NCBI GenBank assembly: GCA_037133095.1
Contig: JBAXOT010000001.1
Location: 1-64,000, forward strand
DNA from: CAIMZW01 sp037133095
Lineage (GTDB): Bacteria; Actinomycetota; Actinomycetes; Nanopelagicales; Nanopelagicaceae
Direction of reading: 5' to 3'
DNA: 64,000 nucleotides
Shown: positions 7,110 through 15,891 of the stretch, one piece after another
Position numbering within the stretch: the stretch's first letter is position 1
Layout of the letters: each line of letters starts with the position of its first letter
Notes under the pieces: generated by a model
What the model was told of the DNA's origin: nothing
Database searches by the model: none
The model's input: only the letters and a program-made list of their open reading frames with translations
Translations under genes and position numbers: made by a program

Positions 7110-8930
7110 ATGTGCGGCATCGTTGGCTACACCGGAAAAAGCTCTGCATTAGGCCCGGTTCTTGAAGGGTTGCGACGGTTGGAGTACCGCGGTTATGACT
7201 CAGCAGGTATTGCGATTCCAGTAGGAACTGGTCTGCCACTTTGGGTGGAGAAGCGCGCCGGAAAATTAGGAAATCTCGAGCAAAGCCTCGATGCCACAGC
7301 GCCGCAATCTCATAGCGGAATTGGTCACACCCGTTGGGCTACTCACGGTGGACCAACAGATCGGAATGCACACCCGCACCTTGATAATGACGGAAAATTA
7401 GCCCTCATTCACAATGGGATTATCGAAAATTATGTTGAACTGCGGGCCGAACTTGAAGCCAAAGGACATCTCTTTATCTCAGAGACAGACACGGAATCTG
7501 TCGTTCACCTTTTGAGTGATGCTAGAAAGGCTCATGAGGGGGACTTGGCTGCGGCGATGCGCGATGTGTGTTCGAGGTTGCGCGGCTCATTTACATTACT
7601 GGCTATTCATGCGGATGACCCTGATCGTATTGTGGGTGCTCGTAGAAACTCCCCACTCGTGGTTGGAGTGGGAGATGGCGAGAATTTCTTGGCTTCTGAT
7701 GTCTCTGCCTTCATCACTCATACCAAGCGCGCGCTCGAATTGGGTCAGGATGAAGTCGTTGATATCACCCCAACCTCCATCGTCGTAACGAATCTCGCTG
7801 GCGAAGTTTTGCCACCTCATGAATATGAGATCTCATGGGATGCGAGCGCCGCCGAGAGAGGCGGATTTCCACACTTTATGTTGAAAGAAATTTACGAGCA
7901 ACCAAAAGCCATTGCGGACACCCTCATTGGGCGGATAGGTGGTTTCGATGCGACGCTTATGGCTGGCGTCGACCTCACCATTATTTCCAAGATCGTGATT
8001 ATTGCAGCCGGCACCGCTTTTCATGCTGGACTGGTGGGAAAGTATGCGATTGAACAATGGTCAGGTCTGCCAGTTGAAGTGGAACTTGCCTCGGAGTATC
8101 GCTATCGAGATCCCTTGGTCGATGAGAGAACTCTGATTGTTCCCATCTCGCAATCGGGCGAAACGATGGACACGTTAATGGCGATGAGATATGCCAAGAG
8201 CAAAGGCGCTCAGATTTTTTCGGTATGCAATACGAACGGTTCCACCATTCCGCGTGAGTCTGATGCTGTTCTTTACACAATTGCAGGACCGGAAATTGCA
8301 GTGGCTTCAACAAAAGCCTTCATTACTCAATTGATTGCGATGTATCTGATTGCGCTCCATCTGGGTCAAGCCCGTGGCTTGCTGACTAGTGATGTTGTTA
8401 GTCAGATTCATGAGGAGTTAGCGGAGTTGCCAGCGAAAGTTGAGCAGGTGCTCGAAACTGTTGAACCGCTTCGAACTCTTACTCGCCAATTTAAGGACTC
8501 CAGTTCGATGCTCTTCCTAGGACGCCATGTAGGTTTCCCCACGGCACTTGAAGGTGCGCTCAAACTTAAAGAATTGGCTTATATGCACGCCGAAGGGTTT
8601 GCCGGTGGCGAACTCAAACATGGGCCGATTGCACTGATTGACTTGGGAACGCCAGTCGTGGCCGTGATGCCAAACGCCGGGACCTTGTTAGCCGAAAAAA
8701 TGGCCAGTAACGTTCAAGAGGTGAAAGCACGAGGTGCAATCGTGATTGCGATCAGCAATGGCGAGGTTTCCGCTGCAGACCATGTGATTCGGATTCCAAC
8801 CGTCCACGAATTGCTCACGCCAGTTTTGGCAGTTGTGCCGTTGCAGGTGATCGCCTATGAGATGGCCATTGCTCGAGGCAATGATGTCGATCAACCAAGA
8901 AACTTAGCCAAATCTGTCACTGTCGAGTGA
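7110..8930 (+). CDS. glmS: Glutamine--fructose-6-phosphate aminotransferase (isomerizing)
   Basis: GlmS makes glucosamine-6-phosphate from fructose-6-phosphate and glutamine. The glutaminase domain (about 1-230) starts MCGIVGYTG, so Cys2 becomes the N-terminal nucleophile. Two SIS isomerase domains follow (about 285-425 and 455-595) with ISQSGETMDTLMAMRYAK and GRHVGFPTALEGALKLKELAY. The end DQPRNLAKSVTVE is the conserved C-terminus that closes the active site. Its 606 residues are normal. AAAGGAG lies before the ATG at 7110. No glmS ribozyme-like structure is evident in the 29-base gap, and none is expected outside Firmicutes. Confidence 0.97.
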   Translation: MCGIVGYTGKSSALGPVLEGLRRLEYRGYDSAGIAIPVGTGLPLWVEKRAGKLGNLEQSLDATAPQSHSGIGHTRWATHGGPTDRNAHPHLDNDGKLALIHNGIIENYVELRAELEAKGHLFISETDTESVVHLLSDARKAHEGDLAAAMRDVCSRLRGSFTLLAIHADDPDRIVGARRNSPLVVGVGDGENFLASDVSAFITHTKRALELGQDEVVDITPTSIVVTNLAGEVLPPHEYEISWDASAAERGGFPHFMLKEIYEQPKAIADTLIGRIGGFDATLMAGVDLTIISKIVIIAAGTAFHAGLVGKYAIEQWSGLPVEVELASEYRYRDPLVDERTLIVPISQSGETMDTLMAMRYAKSKGAQIFSVCNTNGSTIPRESDAVLYTIAGPEIAVASTKAFITQLIAMYLIALHLGQARGLLTSDVVSQIHEELAELPAKVEQVLETVEPLRTLTRQFKDSSSMLFLGRHVGFPTALEGALKLKELAYMHAEGFAGGELKHGPIALIDLGTPVVAVMPNAGTLLAEKMASNVQEVKARGAIVIAISNGEVSAADHVIRIPTVHELLTPVLAVVPLQVIAYEMAIARGNDVDQPRNLAKSVTVE

Positions 8931-8967
8931 GATGACAATTTTGGCTGGAACCACGCGAAGGAGCGAG

Positions 8968-9603
8968 ATGAATCGCGCACTTCGTTGGTCTGGCATCTTC
9001 TTTATAGCCTTCCTCGTGGTCTCCCAACAAGTCCTATCGCGCGGTTGGTTATTCCGCCTCGATCACTCGATTAAGAATTTGCGACATCACACCTTTAGGG
9101 GGATGTCCAGCCATCTTCTTCTTGCGTTGGATGATCTAGGTCTTCGTTCGCTTACCGCCACCGCCCTTATTGTCTCGGCGGTATTTATTGGTTGGCGGTT
9201 TAAATCATTTCGTCCGTTCAATCTTGCGGTGCTCTCCTTGCTCTTTCTCAATGGCGTAGTCGGAATTTGTAAATTGGTGATTGGTCGTACAAAACCCCGA
9301 CTCGCCATTGATGTTTTGCATGGTGGTGGACTGTCATACCCAAGTGGGCATGCATCCAATGCACTGTTGTCTTGGGGTCTACTGGCCTACTTGATTTATC
9401 GTTATACCAACCGAGAACCTTTTCGAGGTATTCGTTTGATGTGGCTGGCAATACTTATTACTTTCGTCGTGTCTATCGTTTCCCTTATTCGAGATACCCA
9501 TTGGTTCTCTGATTTGTTAGGCGGCGTTTTTCTTGGAGCCTCGCTCTTGGTATTGATCATCGCAATTGACCGCAGCATCCCATCTAAACGGCAGCCCTCG
9601 TGA
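8968..9603 (+). CDS. PAP2-family membrane phosphatase
   Basis: A polytopic membrane protein of the phosphatidic acid phosphatase type 2 family, which dephosphorylates lipid phosphates such as undecaprenyl pyrophosphate or phosphatidylglycerophosphate. The three family motifs are visible: KLVIGRTKPR, YPSGHASNA and SLIRDTHWFSDLLGG, with catalytic histidines in the second and third. ATG at 8968 is preferred because GAAGGAG (8957-8963) precedes it; a longer frame from 8932 adds 12 residues without a binding site. It sits between glmS and acpS, so a role in cell-wall lipid carrier recycling is plausible but inferred. It overlaps acpS by up to 4 bases. Confidence 0.88.
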   Translation: MNRALRWSGIFFIAFLVVSQQVLSRGWLFRLDHSIKNLRHHTFRGMSSHLLLALDDLGLRSLTATALIVSAVFIGWRFKSFRPFNLAVLSLLFLNGVVGICKLVIGRTKPRLAIDVLHGGGLSYPSGHASNALLSWGLLAYLIYRYTNREPFRGIRLMWLAILITFVVSIVSLIRDTHWFSDLLGGVFLGASLLVLIIAIDRSIPSKRQPS

Positions 9604-9959
9604 TGGCAGCCATTACGGGTATCGGAATTGACGTGGTTGACATCGGGCGATTTCAAGAGTCGCTCGAGCGAACCGCTGCATTGCGCCGACGCTTGTTTAC
9701 CGAAGCGGAATCCGTCATGAAAATCTCCTCGTTGGCGGCTAGGTTTGCCGCCAAGGAAGCGCTCGCGAAAGCGCTCAACGCAAAAACGGCAACCTTTAAT
9801 TGGCAAGAGGTGGAAATTATTAACGAGGCAAGTGGCAAACCGGCGTTCATCTTTTCTGGTGAAATTTCGCGCAAGCTTGCCGATTCCATCGTTCACCTTT
9901 CGCTCTCGCACGATGCGGGAATAGCATCGGCTATGGTGATCGTTGAGGCCCGAGCATGA
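9600..9959 (+). CDS. acpS: Holo-[acyl-carrier-protein] synthase
   Basis: AcpS transfers 4'-phosphopantetheine from CoA to acyl carrier protein. The 119-residue protein has the normal trimeric AcpS length with IGIDVVDIGRFQ (metal-binding aspartate) and RFAAKEALAKAL (catalytic Glu/Lys). The start may be GTG 9600 or ATG 9603 (both overlap the PAP2 stop). Its end overlaps the alr start by 4 bases (ATGA), so acpS and alr are translationally coupled. The NAD(P)HX epimerase gene often found between acpS and alr in actinobacteria is absent here. Confidence 0.94.
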   Translation: MMAAITGIGIDVVDIGRFQESLERTAALRRRLFTEAESVMKISSLAARFAAKEALAKALNAKTATFNWQEVEIINEASGKPAFIFSGEISRKLADSIVHLSLSHDAGIASAMVIVEARA

Positions 9960-11074
9960 ATCACGCCCAAGCTCACATAGATTTAAGCGCGATTGCCACC
10001 AACCTAAAGCGGATTAAGACAAGTACTGATTCTCAGATCCTTGCCGTGGTTAAAGCTGATGCATACGGACATGGACTTGTCCCCGTAGCTAATACTGCGC
10101 TGGCGAGCGGCGCGACATGGCTTGGGGTGGCTCTCCTCCAAGAAGCGCTGACCCTTCGAAAGGCCGGCATCCGAGCCCGCATTATTTCTTGGCTGACCCC
10201 GCCTGGAGACGATTTTGATCTCGCCATAGCTAATGGCATTGATTTATCGATTCCCTCGATCGCCATTCTGCATGAGATTGTTGCGGCAGGACGCGCGCTT
10301 GGAATCATTCCTCGGGTACATATTGAGGTAGATACCGGAATGAGTCGCGGCGGATTCCTTGACGAGTGGTCGGATTTTTTACGAGAAATTGCGGAGTTAA
10401 AAAATGAGGTGACCATAGTAGGAATTTGGTCGCATTTCGCGCGCGCTGATGAACCCGATGAACTTGCAAATGTCGAGCAAAGCAAAGTTTTTGAGAAGAA
10501 GATCGCACAGTTGAAATCCGCAGGAATTTCTCCGGCCGTTATCCATCTTTCGAATTCTGCTGCCACCTTGACTAATCGCCCGGCGCATCACGACATCGTT
10601 CGAGTGGGTATCGCTATGTATGGCTTGAGTCCCGATATTTCGACCTTAGGTTCATCGAAATCTCTGAACCTCATTCCTGCTATGAATCTTCAAGCTAAGT
10701 TGCATCTCGTCAAGAAGGTCCCAGCGGGAAGCGCAGTTGGTTACGGCGGGACTGCGGTTCTCTCCAGAAACACTAAGTTAGGTGTCATCGCCATGGGTTA
10801 TGCAGATGGCATACCGCGAAATACTTCGAGTGATGCCGCAGTTTTCGTTCATACTAAATCAGGCGGAAAATTGGCGCCCCTCGTCGGTCGGGTATCTATG
10901 GATCAATTTGTGGTCGACCTCGGACCTAGATCAACTGCTCGGGCCGGTGATTGGGTCGATATCTTTGGCGGCGCTGGCCAATCAGTAGATGACTGGGCGC
11001 TCGCCTCAGGAACAATTAATTATGAAATAGTCACTCGAATTGCCACTCGAGTACCTAGAATCTATTTTCGTTAA
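9956..11074 (+). CDS. alr: Alanine racemase
   Basis: Alr interconverts L- and D-alanine to supply D-Ala for peptidoglycan. The 372-residue PLP enzyme has the lysine Schiff-base motif AVVKADAYGHG (Lys33) at the N-terminal barrel and the second active-site base near SAVGYGGTAV in the C-terminal domain, followed by VGRVSMDQFVVDLG. Length and both catalytic motifs are intact. It is coupled to acpS by a 4-base overlap and closes the envelope-precursor cluster. Confidence 0.96.
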   Translation: MNHAQAHIDLSAIATNLKRIKTSTDSQILAVVKADAYGHGLVPVANTALASGATWLGVALLQEALTLRKAGIRARIISWLTPPGDDFDLAIANGIDLSIPSIAILHEIVAAGRALGIIPRVHIEVDTGMSRGGFLDEWSDFLREIAELKNEVTIVGIWSHFARADEPDELANVEQSKVFEKKIAQLKSAGISPAVIHLSNSAATLTNRPAHHDIVRVGIAMYGLSPDISTLGSSKSLNLIPAMNLQAKLHLVKKVPAGSAVGYGGTAVLSRNTKLGVIAMGYADGIPRNTSSDAAVFVHTKSGGKLAPLVGRVSMDQFVVDLGPRSTARAGDWVDIFGGAGQSVDDWALASGTINYEIVTRIATRVPRIYFR

Positions 11075-11126
11075 GAAATTTTTAGCCTCTTTCGTCCTGG
11101 ACGACGAGGGTTAAGCGAGAGAAGAG

Positions 11127-11903
11127 GTGTTTGGCGTGGGTGAAAGCTCTTCGCTGCTCTCGGTCTCTGGACTCTCGGTAAATTTTGGCGGCATTCACGC
11201 CCTCTCCAATGTCACGCTTAATCTTCGCGAAAAAGAAGTGGTTGGTCTTATAGGTCCAAATGGCGCGGGCAAAACCACTTTCTTTAATGCGCTCTCGGGA
11301 TTTGTTACACCAGACTCTGGCGAACTTAAGCTCGCTTCCGCGCCCCACTCCTGGCCCGCACCCGATCAATTGACCTCTCTTGGTATCGCTCGAACTTTGC
11401 AAGGTGTGGGTCTCTTTCCAGATATGACAGTTCTCGAGAACGTCATGATCGGAGCGAGTCGTTTCAGCACCAGCGGATTGATTCGCGCCGCCCTCGGTCT
11501 TAATGGAAAAGATGAACGGGCACTTCGTGCCAGAGCGCTGACCGCCTTGGAACGGGTTTATGCCTCTGGAATCGCGGATCGGCGAGTAGATACCTTGCCT
11601 TACCCAGTGACCAAGCGAATTGCGATTGCCCGTGCGCTGGTGACTGAACCAAAAATACTTTTACTTGATGAACCTGCCGGTGGCTTAGGAGCCCAAGATA
11701 TTGACTGGATGAATGGCTTGATTCGGAATCTTGCCCACGATTGTTCGGTGTTGCTTGTGGAACATCATATGGATGTTGTCATGACCGTTTGTTCGAGGCT
11801 TTATGTTTTAAACTTTGGTGAAGTTATCGCCAGCGGCGCAGCCGAAGATGTTCGTCAAGATCCAGCCGTGGTGGCTGCCTACTTGGGAGTTGGCCACAAA
11901 TGA
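11127..11903 (+). CDS. livG: Liv-type ABC transporter ATP-binding protein (LivG-like)
   Basis: ATPase of a hydrophobic amino acid uptake (HAAT) type importer. Walker A GPNGAGKTT and Walker B ILLLDEPAGGL are intact, followed by the family's LLVEHHMDVVM histidine switch. The ABC signature is unusual: where LivG normally has LPYGxQ, this protein reads LPYPVTKRIAIARAL. The start could be GTG 11127 or GTG 11136; the latter has a better-spaced AGAGG. It is the first gene of a five- or six-gene operon (ATPase, ATPase, permease, permease, binding protein, hydrolase). The substrate cannot be read from sequence; amino acids, amides or urea-like compounds are all transported by the family. Confidence 0.85.
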   Translation: MFGVGESSSLLSVSGLSVNFGGIHALSNVTLNLREKEVVGLIGPNGAGKTTFFNALSGFVTPDSGELKLASAPHSWPAPDQLTSLGIARTLQGVGLFPDMTVLENVMIGASRFSTSGLIRAALGLNGKDERALRARALTALERVYASGIADRRVDTLPYPVTKRIAIARALVTEPKILLLDEPAGGLGAQDIDWMNGLIRNLAHDCSVLLVEHHMDVVMTVCSRLYVLNFGEVIASGAAEDVRQDPAVVAAYLGVGHK

Positions 11904-12613
11904 GTGGGCTCGAGATCACCAACCTTGAGGTAAACCATGGCGCCATTCGCGCCGTCCGAAATTTGAGCTTCAGCATTAATCCAGGCGAACTTGCTGCGGT
12001 CATTGGGGCCAATGGTGCTGGCAAGACCACGCTACTTCGCGCCCTCTCGGGACTGAAACATGTGCACTCTGGTGATGCCAAATGGCAAGGAATTTCCATC
12101 ATCAACAAGAAACCTGAAAATTTAGTTCGCAGTGGAATTGTTCATGTTTCAGATGGGAAAGCAGTCATCCCGGAATTAAGCGTGAAAGAGAATTTAGCGC
12201 TGAGTGGAATCTGGCGCAAAGATAAAAAGGATGTCGCCAAGGCCACCGCCGAGGTACTGGATTTATTTCCCATCTTGGCTGCCCGACTCGCGCAGAGCGC
12301 TGATTCCCTTTCTGGTGGCGAACGACAGATGCTCGCAATTGGTCGAGCTCTGATTGCTCGCCCTTCGTTGCTCTTGCTCGATGAACCCTCGCTTGGGCTC
12401 GCACCGTTGATCATCGAGCAAATTTTTAGTGCGATTAATTCGCTGCGTCATACTTATGAGCTGACTGTCTTACTCGTGGAGCAAAATGCAACGAGCGCGC
12501 TGCAAATTGCCGATATTGGAATCATTATTAATTTAGGCGAACTCGTCACAGTAGGACCATCCCATATCTTGCTCAACGATCCAGCGCTTCGCGCTGCGTA
12601 TTTGGGGTACTAA
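11900..12613 (+). CDS. livF: Liv-type ABC transporter ATP-binding protein (LivF-like)
   Basis: Second ATPase of the importer, 237 residues, with Walker A GANGAGKTT, a canonical signature LSGGERQMLAIGRAL, Walker B LLLDEPSLGLAP and the switch LLVEQN. Unlike its partner, its signature is intact, so of the two composite ATP sites only the one using the partner's signature looks altered. It overlaps the upstream gene by 4 bases (ATGA) and the downstream permease by 1 base (TAATG). Confidence 0.9.
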   Translation: MSGLEITNLEVNHGAIRAVRNLSFSINPGELAAVIGANGAGKTTLLRALSGLKHVHSGDAKWQGISIINKKPENLVRSGIVHVSDGKAVIPELSVKENLALSGIWRKDKKDVAKATAEVLDLFPILAARLAQSADSLSGGERQMLAIGRALIARPSLLLLDEPSLGLAPLIIEQIFSAINSLRHTYELTVLLVEQNATSALQIADIGIIINLGELVTVGPSHILLNDPALRAAYLGY

Positions 12614-13509
12614 TGGAGCGCTTCCTCAACACCATCCTCATTGGAATAAGCGGCGGTTCTATCTATGGTCTGATGGCCTTGGCACTTGTTTTGGTATGGC
12701 GCTCGACTCGAGTCGTGAATTTTGCGCAAGCAGGTCAAGCCATACTTTCCACGTACATCGGCTATGTAGTCATTTCTCATACAAATAACTATTGGTTGGC
12801 ATTTCCGATCGCAATTCTCTTTGGTGCGCTCATAGGCGCCCTTGTGGATGTCCTCTTGATTCGCATCATGCTCCGACGCGCACACCAAGGTCCAGTCGCT
12901 GCGATTGCACCAGTAATCGCGACCTTGGGTTTGCTGGGTTTAATTCGAGCGGTGGTCGGTTTGATTTGGGGCGGGGACTTGAGGCAGTTTAAATTGCCAG
13001 TGACCAATCACGGTTTCACATTTGGGCATACGACAATTCCCTTTGCTCCAATTAATTTGCTCATCGTTGTGACAACCTTTCTCGTCATGCTGGTATTTGC
13101 ATTAATTTTTCAACGAACGAACTTGGGCTTGTCACTTCGAGCCAGCGCTTACCAACCAGAAATCGCGCGGCTTTCCGGAATTAGGGTTGATTTAACTCGG
13201 ACGATTGGATGGGCTTTCGCTGGTGCGGCCGGAGCCATCGCAGGAATCTTGGTAACGCCAACAAATTATTTGGCACCGAACTCGTTGGATCTGCTTTTAG
13301 TCTCAGGATTCGTTGCTGCGGTTATTGGTGGGCTAGAGAGTTTGGTAGGTGCCGCAATTGGTGGGCTCATACTGGGCATTGGTTTAGCTTTTGTCTTAGA
13401 GTATGTGAGCAGCTCACTCGCCTTTCCAGCCGCGTTCCTGGTTTTAATTGCAGTGCTTTTAGTCAAACCTGCTGGCTTGATAGGGTCGAAACGGGTTCGC
13501 AATGCGTAA
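12613..13509 (+). CDS. livH: Liv-type ABC transporter permease (LivH-like)
   Basis: A 298-residue integral membrane permease with about eight hydrophobic segments, beginning FLNTILIGISGGSIYGLMAL, the hallmark of LivH. The EAA-like loop region contains NLGLSLRASAYQPEIARLSG, and the conserved AGAAGAIAGILVTP segment follows. It pairs with the LivM-like permease to form the transmembrane channel. The stop overlaps the next gene by 8 bases. Confidence 0.9.
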   Translation: MERFLNTILIGISGGSIYGLMALALVLVWRSTRVVNFAQAGQAILSTYIGYVVISHTNNYWLAFPIAILFGALIGALVDVLLIRIMLRRAHQGPVAAIAPVIATLGLLGLIRAVVGLIWGGDLRQFKLPVTNHGFTFGHTTIPFAPINLLIVVTTFLVMLVFALIFQRTNLGLSLRASAYQPEIARLSGIRVDLTRTIGWAFAGAAGAIAGILVTPTNYLAPNSLDLLLVSGFVAAVIGGLESLVGAAIGGLILGIGLAFVLEYVSSSLAFPAAFLVLIAVLLVKPAGLIGSKRVRNA

Positions 13510-14458
13510 AAAACAATTTCGCACCAACCTCATCTTTATTGCGATTGGGATTGTCTTGTTCCTGGCCAGCAATCGAGTCGATGAACTTCGGGTGTATCAA
13601 GGTGCGACGGTCGCAGTTTACGTCGTTGCAATCTCCGCCATCATTTTGCTCACTGGATATTCCGGGCAAATATCACTCGGCCACGGAGCGCTTATGGCGG
13701 TCGGGGGATACGCCGCGGTCTTAAGTCGTAATGGTTGGCATCTGCCCGTCTGGCTCTCCTTTGTCGCCGCTGTGCTGGCTGCCGCGCTCTTTGGGGCAAT
13801 TTTGGGGGTGGCCGCCGGACGGCTAACTGGTCCATATTTGGCAGGTACGACCTTGGCGCTTGCGGTGGGCTTGCCCTCGCTGGCCAATCAATTTCACTTT
13901 TTGGGTGGGGAACAGGGCCTTAATTACGATGTAGGCCAACCGCCATTGTCCTTGGGTCAAGATTTCACCCAGTATCACTGGTACTTCTGGATCGCGGGTT
14001 CGGCCGCTCTGATCATGACCTGGCTGGTGCACAACGTCTTGGGAAGTCGATATGGCCGAAATTGGCGAGCCGCCCGCTCCCAGCCCACGGCCGCGGCCTT
14101 GGCTGGAATTCATCTTGGTCGCTCCAAGGTGCTCGCCTTCACGATTAGCGCTGGCATTGCCGGTTTAGCAGGGGCGCTTTTGGCTATGACCCTGAGCTTG
14201 GTCACTCCCAGCGCCTTCCCACTATCGCTCTCTTTTGCAATTGTTACAGGCGCGGTCCTTGCGGGAGTGACCCTACTCACAGGTAGCATTGTCGGTGCGG
14301 TGGTGTTGGTTGCCATCCCAGAGCTCACTGATGCGCTCGCAACGCATCTCGGGGGCTCTGAGAGAGTGACTGCCAATCTTCCGGGATTGATGATGAGTGC
14401 GTTGCTGATTGTGTCGGTGCTCTTTTTCCCTAATGGGCCCAGACTTTTCCGACGTTAA
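13502..14458 (+). CDS. livM: Liv-type ABC transporter permease (LivM-like)
   Basis: A 318-residue permease with the LivM motif LTGYSGQISLGHGALMAVGGY and the cytoplasmic segment NWRAARSQPTAAALAGI that contacts the ATPases. It ends LFFPNGPRLFRR, typical of this family. It overlaps livH by 8 bases and is followed by a 111-base gap with two perfect palindromes before the binding-protein gene. Confidence 0.9.
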   Translation: MRKKQFRTNLIFIAIGIVLFLASNRVDELRVYQGATVAVYVVAISAIILLTGYSGQISLGHGALMAVGGYAAVLSRNGWHLPVWLSFVAAVLAAALFGAILGVAAGRLTGPYLAGTTLALAVGLPSLANQFHFLGGEQGLNYDVGQPPLSLGQDFTQYHWYFWIAGSAALIMTWLVHNVLGSRYGRNWRAARSQPTAAALAGIHLGRSKVLAFTISAGIAGLAGALLAMTLSLVTPSAFPLSLSFAIVTGAVLAGVTLLTGSIVGAVVLVAIPELTDALATHLGGSERVTANLPGLMMSALLIVSVLFFPNGPRLFRR

Positions 14459-14569
14459 CTTCTCTTTTATCTCGCGAGAACCTACGTTATTAATTTCTAA
14501 CTTTCGAAAGTTAGTTGGAACCTTTTTACCTCAAGTTAATCCCTCTAGATTTATGTAGGAAGGAAACAC
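14459..14569 (+). promoter_or_regulatory. Intergenic region with two perfect palindromes before the binding protein gene
   Basis: TCTCGCGAGA (14470-14479) is a perfect 10-base palindrome and CTAACTTTCGAAAGTTAG (14497-14514) a perfect 18-base palindrome. Their centres lie about 31 bases apart, roughly three helical turns. An 18-base dyad with no loop is better suited to binding a dimeric regulator than to forming an RNA hairpin. The downstream gene has a strong AGGAAGGA before its ATG. This could be an operator for separate, higher expression of the binding protein and hydrolase. Confidence 0.5.
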
Positions 14570-15877
14570 ATGTTCGGATTACGACGCACGAGGCGCGCAG
14601 TTTTTGCTTCTGCGACGCTGGCAGCGGGCGCACTGGCTTTAACGGTTCTCCCGGCGCAAGCGTTCAATGCGCATACTGAGGCGGGAATTACCCCCACTCA
14701 GATTAAGTTGGGCATCACTATTCCACTCACCGGAGTCGCTGCACCTGGTTACAACAAAATTCCTGCAGCGATGAATGCCTACTTTAGCTACGTGAACGAC
14801 AATGGCGGTGTCTATGGTCGCAAGATCTCACTCGTGGTGAAAGATGATGCCTACCTGCCAACGCAAGCAGTGAACAAGACCAACGAACTCATTTTGAAAG
14901 ATAAAGTTTTCGCTGTTGTCGGTGCATTGGGAACGGCCAACAATATCGCCGTAGCCAGGTCAGTGAACTTGGGTCGACGCGGCATTCCAAGCCTCTTTGT
15001 GAACACCGGATTTAGCGGATTCGCAAATACCAAGGCTTATCCCACCACCTTCGCGCTCTTTCCTTCATACATCATGGAAGCAAAAATTATGGGCCAATAT
15101 CTCAAAGAGAATTTTGCAGGAAAGAAATTGGGATTGATCTACCAGGATGACGACTTCGGCAGCGATGCCCTCGCTGGTTTCAAGCAAGCCGGCGTGAAGT
15201 TTGATGTATCTGTTCCTTACGCATCGGGTTCCCAAAGTGCGCAGAGCGCCCAAGGATGGATCGGCAAATTGAAAACTGCCGGTGCTGAAGTTGTTGTCAT
15301 GTTTGGCGTAACCACTGCCTCAGGCGCCGCTCTCGCAACGTCTGCCGCTCTGGGCTATAAAGCACAATGGATCCTCGGCTCCGTTGGTGGCGATGCCACT
15401 ACTCTCAAGGCTGTTGGCGTTCCTCCCGTCGTACTGACGGGCGCGATTGGCGCTTCCTTCCTTCCAGCCCCAACTGATACCACCGACGAGTATGTGAGCT
15501 TCTTCCAAGGAATCAATACCAAGTACAACGGCGGCGTAACTTTCGACAATAACGTTCTAGTCGGAATGAATACCGCGATGATGACGGTGCAGGCGCTACG
15601 GGCAGCCGGTGCAAACCCAACCCGAGCAAAATTGATCTCTGCATTAGAAACCAAGGGATCAACATTCGCCAGTGCTTCGCTCTCACCCATTGGTTTTGCC
15701 AAAGGCGTTCACGTGGGATACACCGGATACTGGTTCGGTCAGTACAACTCGTCAGGAGAACTAAAGCCTGTAGGTGGTAATTATTCGGTTTACACCACTG
15801 ACTCGGGTTCAGGTGCGATTGCGAAATCCACCTACAAGCGCCCAGCGCTTCCTACTAACGGATTGCCATCAAACTAA
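14570..15877 (+). CDS. Liv-type ABC transporter substrate-binding protein
   Basis: A 435-residue periplasmic-binding-protein-fold (type I, Leu/Ile/Val-like) receptor for the preceding importer. It has a Sec signal peptide (basic FGLRRTRR, hydrophobic core, then LPAQA with likely cleavage near residue 31) and no cysteine after the signal, so it lacks a lipobox. The mature protein begins HTEAGITPTQIKLGITIPLTG, typical of the family, and contains AYFSYVNDNGGVYGRKISLV and the QDDDFGSDALAGFKQAG segment. Its stop overlaps the ORF frame of the hydrolase by one base, implying cotranscription. Confidence 0.88.
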   Translation: MFGLRRTRRAVFASATLAAGALALTVLPAQAFNAHTEAGITPTQIKLGITIPLTGVAAPGYNKIPAAMNAYFSYVNDNGGVYGRKISLVVKDDAYLPTQAVNKTNELILKDKVFAVVGALGTANNIAVARSVNLGRRGIPSLFVNTGFSGFANTKAYPTTFALFPSYIMEAKIMGQYLKENFAGKKLGLIYQDDDFGSDALAGFKQAGVKFDVSVPYASGSQSAQSAQGWIGKLKTAGAEVVVMFGVTTASGAALATSAALGYKAQWILGSVGGDATTLKAVGVPPVVLTGAIGASFLPAPTDTTDEYVSFFQGINTKYNGGVTFDNNVLVGMNTAMMTVQALRAAGANPTRAKLISALETKGSTFASASLSPIGFAKGVHVGYTGYWFGQYNSSGELKPVGGNYSVYTTDSGSGAIAKSTYKRPALPTNGLPSN

Positions 15878-15891
15878 TGAGGACCTCAATC
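15877..15891 (+). other. Alternative hydrolase start and ribosome binding site
   Basis: ATG at 15877 overlaps the binding protein stop (TAATG) and is in frame with the hydrolase. The stretch GAGGA at 15879-15883 is then 8 bases before ATG 15892, which gives a better-shaped signal peptide. Both starts may be used through coupling. Confidence 0.4.
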
